DNA of 64,000 nt. Origin: Procambarus clarkii (lineage: Eukaryota; Arthropoda; Malacostraca; Decapoda; Cambaridae). Of the stretch, positions 63,833-64,000 are shown one piece after another. Within the stretch, counting starts at the first letter, position 1, and every line of letters starts with the position of its first letter. Location: contig NC_091160.1 in NCBI RefSeq assembly GCF_040958095.1, positions 43,789,646 through 43,853,645 of the forward strand, given 5' to 3'. Under the pieces are notes generated by a model, which was given only the letters and a program-made list of their open reading frames with translations, ran no database searches and had not been told where the DNA came from. The position numbers were made by a program, and so were the translations under genes.

Positions 63833-64000
63833 GAGTTGGGTGTTGTTCAGGTGGTGTTGCATGTTGTTGCCCCCCCGGCTGTGTTGCAAGGGACTCAATC
63901 ATGGTAATAGTTATTATGGTCGATTTTCGTTTAACGGGAAAACGCTCATGATATGAACCTCCGGTGTTCAATTATGTATCTGAGAGTGCTGCGTGACAGT

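Overview
The window is eukaryotic nuclear DNA, almost certainly from a decapod crustacean and most likely a freshwater crayfish. That rests on split genes with GT-AG introns, several LINE, SINE and Tigger families, and repeat families I associate with Procambarus-type genomes. The species is an inference, not a read-out. I see no bacterial operon, CRISPR array or rRNA operon.

Only two protein-coding genes are recognised with confidence. On the plus strand, seven exons from 8,552 to 16,589 encode most of a shootin-1 homologue (coiled coils, a long polyproline tract, a WH2-like motif, a low-complexity tail); the 5' exons lie outside the window. On the minus strand, four exons from 34,926 down to 29,044 encode a complete 166-residue UFC1, the E2-like enzyme of UFMylation, with its catalytic Cys116. 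Its last intron appears to use a GC donor. A third candidate is a minus-strand exon at 36,028-35,870 with an ideal Kozak start and a good donor, of unknown identity. A possible non-coding first exon lies at 40,660-40,997.

Layout. 1-6,250: two near-identical tandem 3,064-bp units of a non-autonomous LTR retrotransposon (BEL/Pao-like gag) sharing LTRs. 6.3-8.5 kb: old SINE-like repeats. 8.5-16.6 kb: shootin. 16.6-25.6 kb: sparse sequence with LINE fragments, a 5S-rRNA-derived SINE and a 120-bp tandem array. 25.7-28.0 kb: a Tigger element split by a LINE. 29.0-36.1 kb: UFC1, whose introns carry a deleted Tigger, a palindromic retroposon and a 46-bp satellite. 36-41 kb: repeats. 41.5-62.3 kb: eight or more unrelated satellite arrays, including a 6.1-kb 33-bp array with a 1,888-bp duplicated block, interspersed with LINEs and nested retroposons. 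62.4-64.0 kb: densely nested short retroposons.

The most interesting signal is a set of short retroposons in which an inverted-duplicated head is joined to a single-copy 3' tail, flanked by variable 9-14 bp target-site duplications. A second set consists of six consecutive small hairpins plus an ATCA-rich tail, also with 10-13 bp duplications. Several SINE types share 3' tails with LINEs seen in the same window, which suggests they borrow that LINE machinery.
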